The notes beneath the pieces are model-generated. The model made no database searches. It worked only from the letters and a program-made list of their open reading frames with translations, and was not told the DNA's origin. Of a stretch of 64,000 nucleotides of DNA, positions 36,919-48,052 are shown in pieces. Every line of letters begins with the position of its first letter. The first letter of the stretch is position 1. The DNA lies in assembly GCA_000227525.2 (NCBI GenBank), contig AGIG01000007.1, forward strand, positions 62,001 to 126,000, given 5' to 3'. The DNA comes from a gamma proteobacterium HIMB30. GTDB taxonomy: Bacteria; Pseudomonadota; Gammaproteobacteria; Pseudomonadales; Litorivicinaceae. The translations under genes were made by a program, and so were the position numbers.

Positions 36919-38376
36919 TTATACAGGAGGCTGCTTATCCAACCACATCACGAATTGCTCGAGTTGCTCGATCTGATGGGGTTCGAGATCTGTTCGTTGA
37001 CTGATTGCGACTAATTCATCCTGTACGCGACTCGCTTGCGTTTTTGTCGAATGAACACCCATCAGCTTTTCCCTCCGAGTTTTTTGCCACAATTTCCACT
37101 CACTCTGCGTTAGCGACTGCGGAAAATTACGAGCACGGTATCGGAATAACAGGGTGTCATACCTGGGATCATCAAATGATTGTGTCCATTGGCTTAGGCT
37201 TTCTGGATCCATTAAGGGAAGACTGGCCAGCAAATCTTTATCGTGCGTTGATAAAAAATTTCCTGCGTAAAGTCCAAAGTCGACATCATCAGGCAACGCT
37301 TGTTCTGTTTCTGCTAAAACCTGCACGGCCAGTCGATAGAGCTGTTTAAACGCGGGAGATTCTTGAATATGTTGCCACACATCGAGATTCTGATTTTGCC
37401 GGACTTCATCTCGACCAAATGCTTCCAATCGCGATTTAGTATGTGGCTCGAGCGTCGCACGGCGGAACAACATCGGTTGTGCGTTAATCCGAATTGTATG
37501 AATGCCCAATGCCCTCACTTGTTTTCTCAGCTCAGACCGATCTATCGAGTGATTTTCAACTAACCCAATCAGATTTGTCATCACCTGTTGTGGGTCATAA
37601 TTCAAGTCAAAAGCAACATAATCATTAGAGCGTTCCGATAATCGAAATGGAATCCACAAATCACGAACAAATCCTTGGTCCCAACCGGCAAAGGATGTCA
37701 CCTCCAAAAGGCCTTCACTGCGGCCATCTGCGCGGATTTGATCGGTCACAAAATGCTTGTCGATCCGCTTCAAACAGGTGGCAAATAAATCGGGATCATG
37801 TAACGCGAGCTGTCTGGCCAAACGTGCTGTGACAGCGACATCAGAGGATGCATCGTGGGCTCGTTTCAAACCTCGATCAAGTTGGTTCAAAGGCCCAATT
37901 CGATCCAACTTAAATCGTGGCCGACCATCGTGGTCTTCCGGCCAGCGAATCGCCTCTGGCGCAAGTACAAAATAGGCCAGAACCACCGGATACAAGTCAA
38001 ACCGTCCACGTCCATCGGCGTACTGCCAAGCATACGGGTCACGCAAACAACGGTAAAAAATATGTTGGGTGAATTTATCGTCAAATCCACGGGAGTTGTA
38101 ACCGGCAACTAAGGTTCTCGGAGCAATCAATTGCTCAAGGTGGTTTGCAAGCTCAGCTTCTGAAATCCCTTCGCGCTGGTGCACTTCAGGCAGAATTTGA
38201 TGCACCAGCATCGCGCCAGGCGAGGGTAAAACATCATCTGGTAGACGAACCAATAATGACTCAGCATCAGCGACTGGCTCCATCCCTGGGTCTGTCACCT
38301 GCCATCCCAACTGTACCGGCCGATCTGCCGCAGCATCGCGTCCGGAAGTTTCGTAGTCATACCAAAGAATCTGCAA
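36919..38376 (-). CDS. sbcB: Exodeoxyribonuclease I
   Basis: This 485-residue DEDD-family exonuclease has WYDYETSG (Asp7, Glu9) for Exo I motif, AGYNSRGFDD for motif II and AHDASSDV for motif III. It degrades single-stranded DNA 3' to 5' and is linked to mismatch repair and recombination. The usual residue in motif I is Phe-Gly (YETFG), here Tyr-Ser. It begins 1 bp after the minE stop, so it is probably transcribed with minCDE. Confidence 0.93.
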   Translation of the reverse strand: MQILWYDYETSGRDAAADRPVQLGWQVTDPGMEPVADAESLLVRLPDDVLPSPGAMLVHQILPEVHQREGISEAELANHLEQLIAPRTLVAGYNSRGFDDKFTQHIFYRCLRDPYAWQYADGRGRFDLYPVVLAYFVLAPEAIRWPEDHDGRPRFKLDRIGPLNQLDRGLKRAHDASSDVAVTARLARQLALHDPDLFATCLKRIDKHFVTDQIRADGRSEGLLEVTSFAGWDQGFVRDLWIPFRLSERSNDYVAFDLNYDPQQVMTNLIGLVENHSIDRSELRKQVRALGIHTIRINAQPMLFRRATLEPHTKSRLEAFGRDEVRQNQNLDVWQHIQESPAFKQLYRLAVQVLAETEQALPDDVDFGLYAGNFLSTHDKDLLASLPLMDPESLSQWTQSFDDPRYDTLLFRYRARNFPQSLTQSEWKLWQKTRREKLMGVHSTKTQASRVQDELVAISQRTDLEPHQIEQLEQFVMWLDKQPPV

Positions 38377-38377
38377 T

Positions 38378-38632
38378 TTAGTTCTCAGGAAGTGTCACGT
38401 TGAGTTCTAACACTGATGCATCACCTGCCCGATCTAAACGAACACTCACGTGATCCTCTCGAATTGCCACATACTTTTTGACAACATCCAGAATATCGCG
38501 TTGCAGATCAGGTAAGAAATCGGGCCCCTGACGATTTTGTCGTTCATGCGAGATTAAAATCTGTAGCCGCTCTTTCGCGGCGGCAGCTGATGTTTTCTTC
38601 TTCCCGGAGAACAGTCCAAACAAACCCATCAA
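38378..38632 (-). CDS. minE: MinE cell division topological factor
   Basis: This is an 84-residue protein with the anti-MinCD segment (AAKERLQILISHERQNR) followed by the dimerisation domain ending in acidic and hydrophobic residues. MinE drives pole-to-pole oscillation by stimulating the MinD ATPase. It overlaps minD by 4 bp. Confidence 0.95.
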   Translation of the reverse strand: MMGLFGLFSGKKKTSAAAAKERLQILISHERQNRQGPDFLPDLQRDILDVVKKYVAIREDHVSVRLDRAGDASVLELNVTLPEN

Positions 38633-39444
38633 TCACCTCCCCCCAAGATCCGGCTCAATAAGCCTTGTTTTCTCGGAGTCACAAACCGCATTGGACGATC
38701 CTCTCCCAAAAAACGCGCGACTGAGTCGCTATAGGCAAGCCCAGCATCTGAGTCCTGATCCAAAATAACTGGAGCTCCTGTGTTTGAAGCCTTGAGTACT
38801 GCTTTTGATTCTGGGATGACGCCAATCAGTTTCACAGCAAGAATATCGCATACATCTTCTTTCGAAAGCATCTCGCCATTCTCAACGCGGACCGGGTCAT
38901 ACCGAGTAATCAAAAGATGCTCATGTACTTTTCCACCCTCTTTTGCGCGCTTAGATTTCGACTGGAGAATGCCGAGGATTCGGTCTGAGTCACGCACCGA
39001 TGACACTTCTGGATTTGTCACGATGACTGCATGATCCGCAAAATGGAGTGCCATTGTTGCACCGCGTTCGATGCCCGCAGGAGAGTCACAGACGATATAT
39101 TCAAAACCGAGCTCTGCAAGTTCATCGAGAACCTGACCAACCCCTTCTTCTGTGAGCGCATCCTTATCTTTGGTTTGACTGGCTGCCAGGATCGACAAAT
39201 TTTCAAGTCGCTTATCTTGGATCAATGCTTGATTCAGTGTTGCTTCTCCTGCGATGACGTTCACAAAATCGAACACCACACGACGCTCAACACCCATGAT
39301 GAGATCAAGGTTCCGCAGACCAACATCAAAATCGATGACCACAGTCCGATGTCCCGCTTGAGCTAGACCCGCTGCAATCGCAGCAGACGACGTGGTTTTA
39401 CCAACTCCACCTTTTCCTGAAGTCACAGTGACAACGGTAGCCAA
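38629..39444 (-). CDS. minD: MinD septum-site ATPase
   Basis: This 271-residue ATPase has the deviant Walker A motif SGKGGVGKTT at residues 9-18 and a C-terminal amphipathic membrane-targeting helix (KQGLLSRILGG). It recruits MinC to the membrane near the poles. It lies between minC (12 bp away) and minE (4-bp overlap). Confidence 0.97.
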   Translation of the reverse strand: MATVVTVTSGKGGVGKTTSSAAIAAGLAQAGHRTVVIDFDVGLRNLDLIMGVERRVVFDFVNVIAGEATLNQALIQDKRLENLSILAASQTKDKDALTEEGVGQVLDELAELGFEYIVCDSPAGIERGATMALHFADHAVIVTNPEVSSVRDSDRILGILQSKSKRAKEGGKVHEHLLITRYDPVRVENGEMLSKEDVCDILAVKLIGVIPESKAVLKASNTGAPVILDQDSDAGLAYSDSVARFLGEDRPMRFVTPRKQGLLSRILGGGD

Positions 39445-39456
39445 TCTTTTTCTCCT

Positions 39457-40137
39457 TTATGTCATCAATCCAAAAGTTATTTTTTGTGAGCTTTCATCAA
39501 GTCTTACTCGCACTCTAGCAGACCAGAGTTCTTCTGGAATCTGATCCGATCCACAGTACGTCCCTGCCAGCGAAACAAGCTCAGACTCGAATGTTAAACA
39601 GAAAATCTCTGCAGAGACCTGACCGCTGACTCCAGCAGCAACCCGCCCGCGACACCGTCCATAAATATGTACGTGGCCATCAGCCATGATTTCGGCGCCC
39701 TCACTCACCTGTCCAATCACGATTAAGTCTCGATCTTTGGCGTAAATTTGGACGCCTGAACGAATTGGACCCTGCATGATCAATGCTGTGTCTGGTGATT
39801 GGCTGGCGACCATCTCATGACTCGACTCTGACTCGATCGGACCATGGTTTGAAGATAACCATGCAAGACCTAACTCATCAGCCACAACACGGTGCTGAGG
39901 CGAACCTGTCAACCCCATCAAACCAAGATCCAACTGATCAAGCGTCTCGACTGCCAACCGGATTTCCTCGGGCGGATGTTCCGGTGCCGGCTTCAATACA
40001 ATTGCAATTTCATCCATAAGCGCCGGTGCTTTTTCACGTTGCGCTTTGAGCCAATCCGCAAGCGGCTCACTCTCCTGAGGCCACTCAAGTGTCATGAGGC
40101 TATACCGATTGGCACGTAATCTAGGCGCTTTCATCAT
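39457..40137 (-). CDS. minC: MinC septum inhibitor
   Basis: This is a 226-residue protein with an N-terminal FtsZ-antagonising domain and a C-terminal beta-helix domain recognised by VIGQVSEGAEIMADGHVHIYGRCRGRVAAG. MinC blocks FtsZ ring formation away from mid-cell. Two adjacent ATG codons make the start uncertain by one residue. It diverges from the initiator tRNA gene. Confidence 0.94.
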   Translation of the reverse strand: MMKAPRLRANRYSLMTLEWPQESEPLADWLKAQREKAPALMDEIAIVLKPAPEHPPEEIRLAVETLDQLDLGLMGLTGSPQHRVVADELGLAWLSSNHGPIESESSHEMVASQSPDTALIMQGPIRSGVQIYAKDRDLIVIGQVSEGAEIMADGHVHIYGRCRGRVAAGVSGQVSAEIFCLTFESELVSLAGTYCGSDQIPEELWSARVRVRLDESSQKITFGLMT

Positions 40138-40185
40138 TTATTCATCCAGGTATTAAAAATAGTGCGTTTGTTTGCCGGCTGTTGC

Positions 40186-40214
40186 TTGACGAAACTACTT
40201 CACTTCATTACAGT
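40186..40214 (+). promoter_or_regulatory. Sigma-70 promoter of the initiator tRNA gene
   Basis: TTGACG (40186-40191) and TACAGT (40209-40214) are separated by 17 bp and match the sigma-70 boxes at five and four positions. A GC-rich discriminator (ACGCGCC) follows, as is common at stable-RNA promoters. The tRNA begins 13 bp after the -10 box. Confidence 0.7.
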
Positions 40215-40226
40215 ACGCGCCTCGAT

Positions 40227-40281
<55 letters not shown>

Positions 40282-40303
<22 letters not shown>

Positions 40304-40629
40304 CTTTCCCCTGAAATGCTCCAATCAACACGCTGGATTAGACTGACTAGCGTCGGATGAACCTGCTTTCCAGCGCCTGACAACATCTCAACATAGGGGA
40401 TTATTGCGCAAGATTCGGGTAACCGATCGCCCTGCTCGAGGATCTCTCGCATCCGACCCAAAAAGATAAACTGCAGCCATTGCTCGAGCTCGAGGGTGTC
40501 ATAGCAAAACGGCATGGTGCTTGCCAAAGCCTCTGGCTCAGGACGGGCATCGGACCACAGGCCCAAGTCCCGCAATCCCAACTCCAATGCATTCAGCGCG
40601 TCGATAACCTCGGTCGTGTGTTGATCCAT
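40282..40629 (-). CDS. yqcC: YqcC-like protein (DUF446)
   Basis: This 115-residue all-helical protein has the family stretch STMPFCYDTLELEQWLQFIFLGRM. Function is unknown; the E. coli relative lies next to truC. The last 22 bases overlap the 3' end of tRNA-fMet on the opposite strand, so the C-terminal residues (GESGSGERI) are probably not conserved. It shares one base with the ParA gene upstream and follows it in the same operon. Confidence 0.82.
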
Positions 40630-41396
40630 CAGCGTGTCGAGTCAAGCTCCTGAAACAAGGCTTCGAACTCAAGACTCAGACGATGCTTGGGCTTTAAGTA
40701 CACCAATGGTTTTGCTTTTTCGTGAGATTCTCGCATGATCACGCTCGACGACAGCGTCGTTTTTGAAACAGGAAGCGAGTCTGCCTTAAGCTCGGCAATC
40801 AATTGTTGGGGCAAATTCGCCCTTGCTGGGACTTGATTCGGGATAATCGCCTCGAGGCTAAGCTTGGCATTATGATCGGCCTTGATCTCTTCAATTGTTT
40901 CGGTCAGTTGATACAGTGCCTGCTTTGAAAACGTATCGCAATCGAAAGGGACGACAACCCGATCTGCTGCAATCATTGCCGACCGAGAAAAAAAATTAAG
41001 AGCAGGCGGCGTATCTAAATAAATGCGATCAAAGTCCTGCATCAATTCATCAAGACATTCTTTTAACTTATACATCTTGTAGCGACTTTCAAGTTTGTGC
41101 TCCAGTTCAAGCAGGCCTCGGCCCGAGGGCATCACTGATAAATTGTCATACACACTCTGATGGATCAAAGACGTGACTGGCTCTCTTGAATACAACGAGA
41201 GTTGATTTTGGAAAAATTCTTCAACACCCGAAAGTGGCTCAGTCGGTTCGCCGACAATGTAGTGTGTGCTATTCCCTTGGACATCCAAATCGACCAATAA
41301 GGTTTTCAGACCTGCTTTTGCACTCGCGGCAGCGAGATTGACAGCGATACTGGATTTCCCAACACCACCTTTTTGGTTAAAGACTGCCCGACGCAT
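40629..41396 (-). CDS. ParA/MinD-family ATPase (orphan)
   Basis: This is a 255-residue ATPase with the deviant Walker A FNQKGGVGKSS, the DLDVQGNSTHY segment and YLDTPPALNFF (Walker B region). It resembles chromosomally encoded orphan ParA proteins that position cargo rather than plasmid partition factors: no parB follows and no parS-like repeats are seen. It is between the coiled-coil protein gene (2-bp gap) and yqcC (1-bp overlap), so the three probably act together. Confidence 0.85.
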   Translation of the reverse strand: MRRAVFNQKGGVGKSSIAVNLAAASAKAGLKTLLVDLDVQGNSTHYIVGEPTEPLSGVEEFFQNQLSLYSREPVTSLIHQSVYDNLSVMPSGRGLLELEHKLESRYKMYKLKECLDELMQDFDRIYLDTPPALNFFSRSAMIAADRVVVPFDCDTFSKQALYQLTETIEEIKADHNAKLSLEAIIPNQVPARANLPQQLIAELKADSLPVSKTTLSSSVIMRESHEKAKPLVYLKPKHRLSLEFEALFQELDSTR

Positions 41397-41398
41397 GA

Positions 41399-42382
41399 TT
41401 ACTCCCTGGGTGATAGTGCAAGATTCACGCGGCCATCAAGATCGATGATCCGTTGTGTTAACTGCTTACGGCTGGCATCAACTGCATCAATGACCTGCTG
41501 TTGCTGCTCAGTTTGCTGAGCCAGTCGATCCACTTGTTCTGAGAGTACATCGAGAACAATCAGTGCATTACTGGTGGTGGCGAGTTGGGCGAGCTGCTCG
41601 TTAATACCATCAAGTGCCAATTGAATATCTTTAACAGTTTGGTCAGTCGAAGCCTGTCCCGCATTCGCTGCTTCAAGACGCCCATCGAGGGTCGACAAAG
41701 CACCCTGCAATGAACGCAGTTCATCACTCAATGCAATGACTGCCTGTCGAGTACCCGCAACCACATCGATCCGAGTCCGCTCTGCGTTGATTTGTTCACT
41801 GAGTAGGGCAACTGATTCATCAAATTTTGATTGCGCTTCCCTTGAGGACGATTCTGCAGCTCCCAGTTTTTGTTCGATCGATTGAATTTGTTGACCGACA
41901 ACGCCAAACTCTTTCGACACGGCTGCCTGTGATGTTTCGATATTTTGCTGGACTGATTTGACTTGCTTGGCAAGTGCATCAAGATCTCGAGTCACATCCG
42001 ACTTGAGGCGAGCCTCGACCGACTGCACCATTTTTCTCATCTGGGCATCAGATTGAGCCAATTCCCCGATCCCTTGAGCCTGAGCATCATTCAATCGATC
42101 AATTGTTGACTCAAGCTCTCGAGCCTGACTTTCAGCCTGAGTCAGGGCCGCCTGGTACCGTCCAGCCTCCTCAAGCCCGAAAAATGCCATTCCAAACGAA
42201 ACACATAAGCTCACCACAACGAATAACCACAATAGCCAATTCGAGCTCGATTGCTTAGGCGGCGCGGATGTCGTGCGACGAGAATGATCAGCACCGATAT
42301 CAGAGCGTGCCGAATCAATCGTCTCTGCGACTGCAATTGGCGTATTCAGATCATCGCTAAATTGAGGTTCTTTACGGGTCAT
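41399..42382 (-). CDS. Membrane-anchored coiled-coil protein, unknown function
   Basis: This 327-residue protein has a polar N-terminus of about 47 residues, one membrane helix (about 49-70), then about 250 residues of Ala/Gln/Glu/Ser-rich heptad-like sequence predicted to form a long coiled coil in the periplasm. No catalytic motif is visible. It is the first gene of the operon with the ParA ATPase and YqcC and could be the anchor or the cargo receptor of that system. Confidence 0.7.
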   Translation of the reverse strand: MTRKEPQFSDDLNTPIAVAETIDSARSDIGADHSRRTTSAPPKQSSSNWLLWLFVVVSLCVSFGMAFFGLEEAGRYQAALTQAESQARELESTIDRLNDAQAQGIGELAQSDAQMRKMVQSVEARLKSDVTRDLDALAKQVKSVQQNIETSQAAVSKEFGVVGQQIQSIEQKLGAAESSSREAQSKFDESVALLSEQINAERTRIDVVAGTRQAVIALSDELRSLQGALSTLDGRLEAANAGQASTDQTVKDIQLALDGINEQLAQLATTSNALIVLDVLSEQVDRLAQQTEQQQQVIDAVDASRKQLTQRIIDLDGRVNLALSPRE

Positions 42383-42509
42383 ATGGTTGCCTTACGCATC
42401 TGTCGAGTGTACCGAATCTACAGACAAAACGAACCCATCATCAGCGAAAAGATTGATTTGTAACCATCAGCCCCCACTAACTCAAAACCAAGTTACACTG
42501 GAGGTCATC

Positions 42510-43094
42510 ATGGCATTTGAATTGCCCTCATTGCCCTATGCTAAGAATGCATTGGCGCCGCACATTTCAGAAGAAACACTCGAATTCCACCACGGTAAAC
42601 ACCACAAAACCTACGTGGACAATTTGAATAACCTCGTTCCAGGAACAGAGTTTGAAGGTCAGTCGCTTGAGGCGATCATCAAAGCATCATCTGGCGGTAT
42701 TTTTAATAACGCAGCACAAGTTTGGAATCACACTTTTTATTGGCACTGTCTGTCGCCAAATGGTGGTGGAGAGCCGACTGGCGAATTGGCTGATGCAATT
42801 AACGAAACCTTCGGGTCATTTGACAATTTTAAACAAGAATTCACCAAGACATCGGTAACGACATTTGGATCCGGTTGGGGTTGGCTTGTCAAAACAAGTG
42901 ACGGGAAACTGGAGCTTGCGTCAACCACTGGCGCAGGAAATCCAATGACCGAAAGTAAAACGCCGTTATTGACATGTGACGTGTGGGAACACGCCTATTA
43001 CGTTGACTATCGTAACGCACGCCCAGCTTACCTGAAAGCATTCTGGGAACTGGTTAATTGGGAATACGTCGCGGAGCAATTCGCAAACGCCTAA
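42510..43094 (+). CDS. sodB: Iron superoxide dismutase
   Basis: This is a 194-residue enzyme. The N-terminal His in LEFHHGKHH, the [11 protein letters not shown] segment with the Fe-type Gln, and [16 protein letters not shown] supply the metal ligands. It removes superoxide in the cytoplasm. The ATG at 42510 has a good ribosome site (CTGGAGGTCATC); the longer frame to 42387 is rejected. A strong terminator follows directly. Confidence 0.96.
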   Translation: MAFELPSLPYAKNALAPHISEETLEFHHGKHHKTYVDNLNNLVPGTEFEGQSLEAIIKASSGGIFNNAAQVWNHTFYWHCLSPNGGGEPTGELADAINETFGSFDNFKQEFTKTSVTTFGSGWGWLVKTSDGKLELASTTGAGNPMTESKTPLLTCDVWEHAYYVDYRNARPAYLKAFWELVNWEYVAEQFANA

Positions 43095-43103
43095 CTCGGT
43101 GAT

Positions 43104-43132
43104 TAAAAAAACCCGCTTCGGCGGGTTTTTTT
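43104..43132 (+). terminator. Intrinsic terminator of sodB
   Basis: The ACCCGC-TTCG-GCGGGT hairpin (43111-43126), with a stable UUCG-type tetraloop, is followed by a T-run to 43132 and preceded by an A-run, extending the stem. It lies 10 bp after the sodB stop. Confidence 0.93.
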
Positions 43133-43156
43133 ATGTCATTCGTTTGCGTGAGGCAT

Positions 43157-43186
43157 AAAAAACCCCACCCGGAATCCGAGCAGGGT
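43157..43186 (-). terminator. Intrinsic terminator of groEL
   Basis: On the minus strand an 11-bp stem with three wobble pairs and a three-base loop (43162-43186) is followed by a T6 tail (43162-43157). It sits 20 bp after the groEL stop and back to back with the sodB terminator. Confidence 0.85.
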
Positions 43187-43205
43187 TTTAGCCTCAGCGG
43201 TCGGC

Positions 43206-45156
<1,951 letters not shown>

Positions 45157-45303
45157 CTGCTGATATCTCCGCTTTATGACAATGAACTTTAGGCTTGCGC
45201 CTTTCCTCGACCCACCCAACCCAATGAGTTGGAACGCTTTCCTTAGCTCACCTGTGGGGGGTTAACCGCCAGAGACTTGCCTGTCTCCGAGACATGCCGG
45301 TTA

Positions 45304-45328
45304 ATGAAGCCACTTTTATTTTTTTCAA
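45304..45328 (-). promoter_or_regulatory. Candidate heat-shock (sigma-32) promoter of groESL
   Basis: On the minus strand TTGAAA (45328-45323) is followed after 13 bp by CTTCAT (45309-45304) and then TAA. The consensus is CTTGAAA-N12-15-CCCCATTTA, so the -35 is exact and the -10 partial. It lies just past the fxsA stop, about 150 bp before groES. No CIRCE element is seen. Confidence 0.45.
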
Positions 45329-45336
45329 TAGCCAAG

Positions 45337-45732
45337 CTAGAAATTTCTATCATCGACGCGACGAAATTCGCCTTCGATAATAATTTTATCGCGGTAGCGA
45401 TCGACCAGCTTCAGGAGAAGCCATTGACGAGTTTGAGGGATTAATAACGCAAAGCCGATCGCATCGGTGACAAAACCCGGGGTCAACAATAATGCGCCAC
45501 CGACCGCAATCATCACACCACTGACGAGCTCAGATGCCGGAATTGATCCTTCATCCATTTTTCGCCGTGCACGCATCAGTGTTGATAGGCCCTGACGCTT
45601 GAGAAGCGACAATCCCAAAGTTGCAGTCAGGACCACGAGCGCAATGGTCGGTAACGCACCAATCCATCCACCGACTTCAATCAAGATCCACATCTCAACG
45701 ATCGGCACAAGCATAAAAATGAGTAAGGGCAT
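45337..45732 (-). CDS. fxsA: FxsA family membrane protein
   Basis: This 131-residue protein starts MPLLIFMLVPIVEMWILIEVGGWIG and has TLGLSLLKRQG and LLLTPGFVTDAIGFALLIP. It has three to four membrane segments. In E. coli FxsA interferes with phage T7 exclusion by the F plasmid; the normal role is unknown. The ATG at 45732 has GGAGGAATTGTG upstream. It is upstream of groESL in the same direction, as near groESL in E. coli. Confidence 0.92.
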   Translation of the reverse strand: MPLLIFMLVPIVEMWILIEVGGWIGALPTIALVVLTATLGLSLLKRQGLSTLMRARRKMDEGSIPASELVSGVMIAVGGALLLTPGFVTDAIGFALLIPQTRQWLLLKLVDRYRDKIIIEGEFRRVDDRNF

Positions 45733-45797
45733 CACAATTCCTCCGACCCGAAGGATACAGATTTGTGAATCCCAAACCAAAGAGGGGTAGCTTTTTT

Positions 45798-45856
45798 TTG
45801 CAGTGCAACTAAACTGACCACAAGAATATTGCATTGCAACAAAATTTTTTGTGCAA
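45798..45856. promoter_or_regulatory. Paired TTGCANTGCAA palindromes upstream of the SDR gene
   Basis: TTGCAGTGCAA (45798-45808) and TTGCATTGCAA (45829-45839) are exact 11-bp palindromes whose centres are 31 bp apart, about three helical turns. A third, partial copy TTGTGCAA lies at 45849-45856. They sit between the divergent fxsA and SDR genes, 49 bp or more before the SDR start. The cognate regulator is not in the window. Confidence 0.55.
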
Positions 45857-45887
45857 CCACGACATAGATACAGATTAAGGATTAAAC

Positions 45888-46649
45888 ATGGATCTCAACG
45901 GCAAAGTGATCGTCATCACTGGCGGCGCTCAGGGACTTGGCCGTGCTATGGCATTACGCCTAGCGCCCAAAAAGCCGCATATCGCTCTGATTGATATGAA
46001 CGCAGACACTCTCGCAGACGCGAAACAACTGATTAAGGATGCAGGGGCGACAGCATCGACTTGGGTATGCAACGTGGCGAAAGAAGATGAAGTTGACGAG
46101 ACGTTTGCGCAGATTGCTGCACAGACTGGTCGACTCGATGCGGTCGTTAACAATGCCGGTATTACGCGGGATTCATTATTCCTCAAAGTCAAAGACGGTG
46201 TTGTCGAGAAGCGGATGAGTTTCGAACATTGGCAACAAGTGGTTGATGTGAATCTGACCGGCACATTCCTGTGTGGCCGCGCGGCGGCAACTGAGATGGT
46301 GAAAGCAGGGAACGGTGGTTGCATTATCAATATCTCTTCAATTTCACGTCACGGAAATATGGGCCAAACCAATTACACAGCAACCAAAGCTGGTGTCGCT
46401 GCAATGGCCGTCACTTGGGCGAAAGAACTTGCGCGTCAGAGCATTCGCTGCGCAGCGATCGCTCCTGGCTACATCGGCACAGAAATGGTTTTGACGATGA
46501 AACCTGAGGCATTAGAAAAGATCGCTGCAGGCATCCCGGCGAAGCGACTTGGTCAACCTGATGAAATTGCACAAACGGTCGAATTCATCCTTGAAAATGA
46601 CTACGTCAATGGCCGCGTTATTGAGGTTGACGGCGGCCTCCGCGTCTAA
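45888..46649 (+). CDS. Short-chain dehydrogenase/reductase (FabG/PhaB-like)
   Basis: This is a 253-residue SDR with the cofactor loop TGGAQGLG (11-18), NNAG, the catalytic Ser in NISSIS, and Tyr and Lys in YTATK. The length and the closing NGRVIEVDGGLRV fit 3-oxoacyl-ACP or acetoacetyl-CoA reductases. The substrate is not defined by context. It is followed by an AmpG-like permease with a hairpin between them. The ribosome site TAAGGATTAAAC precedes the ATG. Confidence 0.87.
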   Translation: MDLNGKVIVITGGAQGLGRAMALRLAPKKPHIALIDMNADTLADAKQLIKDAGATASTWVCNVAKEDEVDETFAQIAAQTGRLDAVVNNAGITRDSLFLKVKDGVVEKRMSFEHWQQVVDVNLTGTFLCGRAAATEMVKAGNGGCIINISSISRHGNMGQTNYTATKAGVAAMAVTWAKELARQSIRCAAIAPGYIGTEMVLTMKPEALEKIAAGIPAKRLGQPDEIAQTVEFILENDYVNGRVIEVDGGLRV

Positions 46650-46663
46650 AAAATCTTGCCTTT

Positions 46664-46697
46664 CTGATCAAGCACCCGACAATGGGTGCCTGATCAG
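46664..46697 (+). promoter_or_regulatory. Long hairpin overlapping the ribosome site of the AmpG-like gene
   Basis: The arms CTGATCA-A-GCACCC and GGGTGC-C-TGATCAG pair over 13 positions with one internal mismatch and a six-base loop. No T-run follows. The end of the right arm runs into AGGA, the ribosome site of the next gene (ATG at 46706), so the folded form would hide it. Confidence 0.55.
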
Positions 46698-46705
46698 GAT
46701 GGCTT

Positions 46706-48052
46706 ATGACACTTAACGACACGCTCAAAACCTATCTCGATAAACGGATTCTATGGGTCTTCCTGATGGGTTGCGCCAGTGGGTTTCCTTGGGTCCTCAT
46801 TGCATCAGCACTTGCGGCATGGCTCAAAGATGCAGGCGTCTCAAGGACTGAGATTGGTCTCGTTGGTATTGCTTATGGGATCTATGCATTTAATTTTCTG
46901 TGGGCTCCCCTGATTGATCGGATCAACCTTCCTGCGATCGCGCGCATCGGTCAGCGGAAAAGCTGGATCTTAATCACTCAAGGCGCAATGGCAGCGCTCA
47001 CCCTCTATCTGGCCACAATCCAATCGCCTGCCGATTCACTGCTCGTGGTCGGTCTATTAATCTTCGGTATTGCCCTTTTTTCAGCAACTCAAGATATCGC
47101 AATCGATGCATTCCGAGTCGATCACTTTTCCTACAGTAACCAGGCATCCATCCCTGCCGCTTCCGCAATGGCAACCGTTGGCTGGTGGGCTGGTTATTCA
47201 TTTCCGGGATATTTCGCATTTGCCTATGCTGATACGCTCGGTTGGAACGCGGTGTACCTGATGCTCACTGGATGCTTAATCGCGTTCATGGTTGTAACCT
47301 GTTTCGTCACAGAACCGGTCACTGAGCGTGAATCGCTTCAACGCGAGATCGAAGCTCAGTATTCACAAACCGGGCAATCTCAGGCGCGACGTGTGATCAA
47401 CTGGTTGACAGTCACTGCCTGGGAACCACTTGCTGACTTCTTTAAAAATCATGGCTTACGCCTCGCCCTGTTAATTCTGTTATTTATTTTTCTGTTCAAA
47501 ATCGGTGAAGCATTCTTAGGGCGAATGTCGATCGTTTTTTATAAAGAGCTTTTCACAAACGAAGAGATTGGTACCTACCAAAAACTCTATGGTGGACTCG
47601 CGACTTGTGTCTTCGCGTTAATTGGTAGTGTCATTAACGTCCGCTTGGGCGTCACTCGCGGTCTATTCATCGGTGGCGTCACAATGGCAGGCAGTAATTT
47701 GTTATTCGCATGGCTTGCAATGGCTGGTCCGGATAAATCACTACTCCTGCTCGCGATCTTAACCGACAACTTCACCACGGCATTTTCCACTGTCGCATTC
47801 GTTAGCTTCCTCACCGCGCTCACAGGTAAGGCCTTCTCAGCGACCCAATATGCACTATTGGCGTCGATCGGTAATGCAGGTCGAACCGTACTGGCTTCAA
47901 GTGGCGGTTGGTTTGTCGACTGGACAGGTGGAAACTGGGCGCTATTCTTTGTCATCACTGCGTTGATGGTCATCCCAGGACTTGTTCTTTTAATGATCAT
48001 ACGAAAGCCACTTGAACGTATTACGAATCAGAACAAGGAATCCAATGGGTAA
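46706..48052 (+). CDS. AmpG-like MFS permease
   Basis: This 448-residue major-facilitator protein has about 12 membrane helices. GCASGFPWVLIASALAAWLKDAGVSRTEIGLVG at the N-terminus and FSATQDIAIDAFRVD in helix 4 fit AmpG, which imports anhydro-muropeptides for peptidoglycan recycling. The window also encodes AmpD, which acts on that cargo. The family also contains related carriers for other cargo, so the substrate is probable, not certain. It overlaps the next gene by 8 bp. Confidence 0.85.
   Translation: MTLNDTLKTYLDKRILWVFLMGCASGFPWVLIASALAAWLKDAGVSRTEIGLVGIAYGIYAFNFLWAPLIDRINLPAIARIGQRKSWILITQGAMAALTLYLATIQSPADSLLVVGLLIFGIALFSATQDIAIDAFRVDHFSYSNQASIPAASAMATVGWWAGYSFPGYFAFAYADTLGWNAVYLMLTGCLIAFMVVTCFVTEPVTERESLQREIEAQYSQTGQSQARRVINWLTVTAWEPLADFFKNHGLRLALLILLFIFLFKIGEAFLGRMSIVFYKELFTNEEIGTYQKLYGGLATCVFALIGSVINVRLGVTRGLFIGGVTMAGSNLLFAWLAMAGPDKSLLLLAILTDNFTTAFSTVAFVSFLTALTGKAFSATQYALLASIGNAGRTVLASSGGWFVDWTGGNWALFFVITALMVIPGLVLLMIIRKPLERITNQNKESNG

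Noticed and set aside
48012-48044. Longer start for the cobalamin adenosyltransferase
   Set aside because: The extra residues overlap the permease and precede the conserved start; AAGGA sits correctly before the ATG at 48045.
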